Shown one piece after another: positions 14,923 to 15,753 of a DNA stretch of 15,753 nt. The first letter of the stretch is position 1, and each line of letters begins with the position of its first letter. The notes beneath the pieces were generated by a model. The model was not told where the DNA came from. It did not search any database and saw only the letters and a program-made list of their open reading frames with translations. The DNA is from UBA9732 sp963621975 (GTDB lineage: Bacteria > Spirochaetota > Spirochaetia > Sphaerochaetales > Sphaerochaetaceae), in assembly GCA_963621975.1 (NCBI GenBank), contig CAVFGI010000027.1, positions 1 through 15,753 on the forward strand, read 5' to 3'. The position numbers were made by a program, and so were the translations under genes.

Positions 14923-15393
14923 TTACTCATCCGTCTCTGGAATTCGAGCTTTAAAACTTTCAAGAAGGTCTTCTTTGGTGACCCCCTCTCGCAGAACAAT
15001 CAAAACAGTATCATCACCAGCGAGAGTCCCAAGGATCTCTGGGAGGCTAAGAGTTTCAAGTGCTAGAGCTACACTGTTTGCATGTCCGCTTCTTGTTTTT
15101 ACAACCCCAACATTTCCACTAAACTCAATGGAAACAACTCCACGTCTTACATCTTGAATGTAACTTTTTTCCGATTCTGCAACTAAATCCGTTTCTGGTA
15201 AAGAATAATAATATCCACTCCAACCGTCTGAGATTTTCCCAACCTTAAGAGCTTTGAGATCTCTTGACAATGTAGCTTGTGTTACGTCAAACCCTTCTTC
15301 CTTTAAAAGCGTAAGGAGTGTATCTTGATTATCTATCTTATTCTTTTTAATTAAGTCTTTAATAGCTGTGAGTCTACCGTATCTCTGTTTCAT
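14923..15393 (-). CDS. argR: arginine repressor ArgR
   Basis: ArgR (AhrC) is a hexameric regulator that binds ARG boxes when arginine is present. The 156-residue protein has the N-terminal winged helix with TLSRDLKALK at 41-50 (SRDL at 43-46) and the C-terminal arginine-binding and oligomerisation domain with GTLAGDDT at 122-129. Length is typical. The start MKQRYGR at 15393 is supported by AGAGG eight bases upstream; an in-frame ATG 15 codons earlier lies upstream of the predicted -10. No arginine biosynthesis or deiminase genes are in the window, so its targets are elsewhere. An ARG-box-like dyad next to its own promoter suggests self-regulation. Confidence 0.96.
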   Translation of the reverse strand: MKQRYGRLTAIKDLIKKNKIDNQDTLLTLLKEEGFDVTQATLSRDLKALKVGKISDGWSGYYYSLPETDLVAESEKSYIQDVRRGVVSIEFSGNVGVVKTRSGHANSVALALETLSLPEILGTLAGDDTVLIVLREGVTKEDLLESFKARIPETDE

Positions 15394-15422
15394 GGCTTCT
15401 TCCTCTCTTTTGACCATTGATA

Positions 15423-15452
15423 AGAATACTATGAACATCCAAATAAAAGCAA
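15423..15452 (-). promoter_or_regulatory. candidate argR promoter
   Basis: Minus-strand TTGCTT (15447-15452), 18-bp spacer and TATTCT (15423-15428). The start near 15416 gives a leader of about 23 nt with the SD. Confidence 0.45.
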
Positions 15453-15458
15453 CAAAAA

Positions 15459-15472
15459 TGCATAAAAATGTG
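15459..15472. promoter_or_regulatory. ARG-box-like operator upstream of argR
   Basis: TGCATAAAAATGTG resembles the AT-rich dyad bound by ArgR (TGAAT-N4-ATTCA type, with G/C variation at the third position). One half, TGCAT, is good and the other, ATGTG, is imperfect. It lies 6 bp upstream of the -35, well placed for autoregulation. A single site of this quality may occur by chance. Confidence 0.4.
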
Positions 15473-15503
15473 TTGTTCCCCTAAAGTGTTTGCCAATCTG
15501 TTT

Positions 15504-15539
15504 AGGACGTGTGGGACGTTTGGGTCGTTTGGGTTTATT
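15504..15539. repeat. 9-bp tandem repeat (about four units)
   Basis: Units AGGACGTGT, GGGACGTTT, GGGTCGTTT and GGGTTTATT follow with an exact 9-bp period on the plus strand. Read on the minus strand in one frame they give Pro-Lys-Arg type tripeptides. The evenly spaced G runs could also form a two-tier quadruplex. It marks the border between the argR promoter and the GC-rich end of the window. Confidence 0.7.
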
Positions 15540-15681
15540 TGTTTCTCCGAAATCCAGCCTCATCGCGGTATTCGGGATGTTCCTTCAGATACGGGTCTTT
15601 ATCGCCACAGATGGTGTAATCGCATTTGCAGCCGTCAACACAGGTGGTCGTGCGCACCAGCTTTGCACGGAGCAACTCCAT
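15535..15681 (-). CDS. small cysteine-rich hypothetical protein
   Basis: A 48-codon ORF that I do not recognise. Its product has C14, C18, C20 and C25 in the pattern C-x3-C-x-C-x4-C, which could bind a metal, then a charged segment around DPYLKEHPEYRDE that reads like real protein. G+C over the ORF is about 54% by my count, far above the rest of the window, and codons such as CTG, GTG, CGC and ACC are common, so it looks acquired. No good SD precedes the ATG; an in-frame GTG at 15696 is an alternative, and a stop codon closes the frame a little further upstream. It may be an intact small gene or the tail of a broken one. Its stop lies at the 9-bp repeat. Confidence 0.5.
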   Translation of the reverse strand: MELLRAKLVRTTTCVDGCKCDYTICGDKDPYLKEHPEYRDEAGFRRNK

Positions 15682-15753
15682 AGATGAATAGTCCACATTC
15701 CCGTTTTCCGTCGTAGTACTAGGTTAGTTCCGTAGTTTTCTAAAAGTCTTTCA

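Noticed and set aside
15394..15438. 15-codon extension of ArgR
   Set aside because: Contains the predicted -10 and transcription start; the ATG at 15393 has a proper SD and gives the usual ArgR length.
15429..15563. 44-codon minus-strand frame with PKR repeats as a gene
   Set aside because: Runs through the argR promoter, overlaps the Cys-rich ORF and has no SD; kept only as a finding about the repeat.
15468..15687. Two overlapping plus-strand frames of 65-71 codons in the GC-rich end
   Set aside because: Both are antisense to the more protein-like Cys-rich ORF and have no SD or motif.

Overview
The window is about 15.7 kb of AT-rich bacterial chromosome (roughly 38-42% G+C by eye), densely packed with genes, nearly all on the minus strand. 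Gene content suggests a spirochaete, most likely a Treponema from an animal gut or mouth: a stand-alone groEL without groES, a threonyl-tRNA synthetase without the TGS domain, an M32 carboxypeptidase and a LemA/DUF2207 pair. That assignment is inference from protein style, not a database result. I see no tRNA, rRNA, CRISPR array or insertion sequence.

Left to right: (1) 1-231 has no convincing gene but several inverted repeats. (2) 232-1827 holds a divergent pair: a cytosolic glycerophosphodiester phosphodiesterase (-) and an orphan protein resembling only the nucleotidyltransferase half of citrate lyase ligase (+). (3) 1808-5727 is a minus-strand run thrS, M32 carboxypeptidase, pgsA-like phosphatidyltransferase; the last two overlap as ATGA, and pgsA overlaps the convergent + gene by 20 bp. 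(4) 5819-7227 holds ispH (MEP isoprenoid pathway) behind yajC (Sec translocon), with a strong terminator lying directly against the ispH ribosome binding site. (5) 7386-9102 is groEL with its own promoter, a non-CIRCE palindrome at the predicted transcription start, and a strong bidirectional terminator. (6) 9109-14833 is a tight five-gene run pgi, lemA, DUF2207, VTE5-like lipid kinase, VTE6-like DUF92 protein (gaps of 27 bp or less, or overlaps), with a TATAAT promoter ahead of pgi. (7) 14923-15472 is argR with a promoter and an ARG-box-like site. (8) 15480-15753 changes character: about 54% G+C across its core, a 9-bp tandem repeat and a 48-codon cysteine-rich ORF that looks acquired.

The most interesting unit is the ATGA-overlapping pair at 9109-10658. 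Its members resemble plant and cyanobacterial VTE5 (phytol kinase) and VTE6 (DUF92, phytyl-phosphate kinase), which together turn a prenyl alcohol into its diphosphate. Two coupled genes for the two consecutive steps, in a bacterium that also carries ispH, suggest a prenyl-alcohol salvage module in a non-photosynthetic, host-associated organism. Several regulatory structures also deserve a check: the groEL palindrome, the ispH terminator/SD junction, the yajC tandem repeat, the phased A-tracts before pgi and the argR operator.
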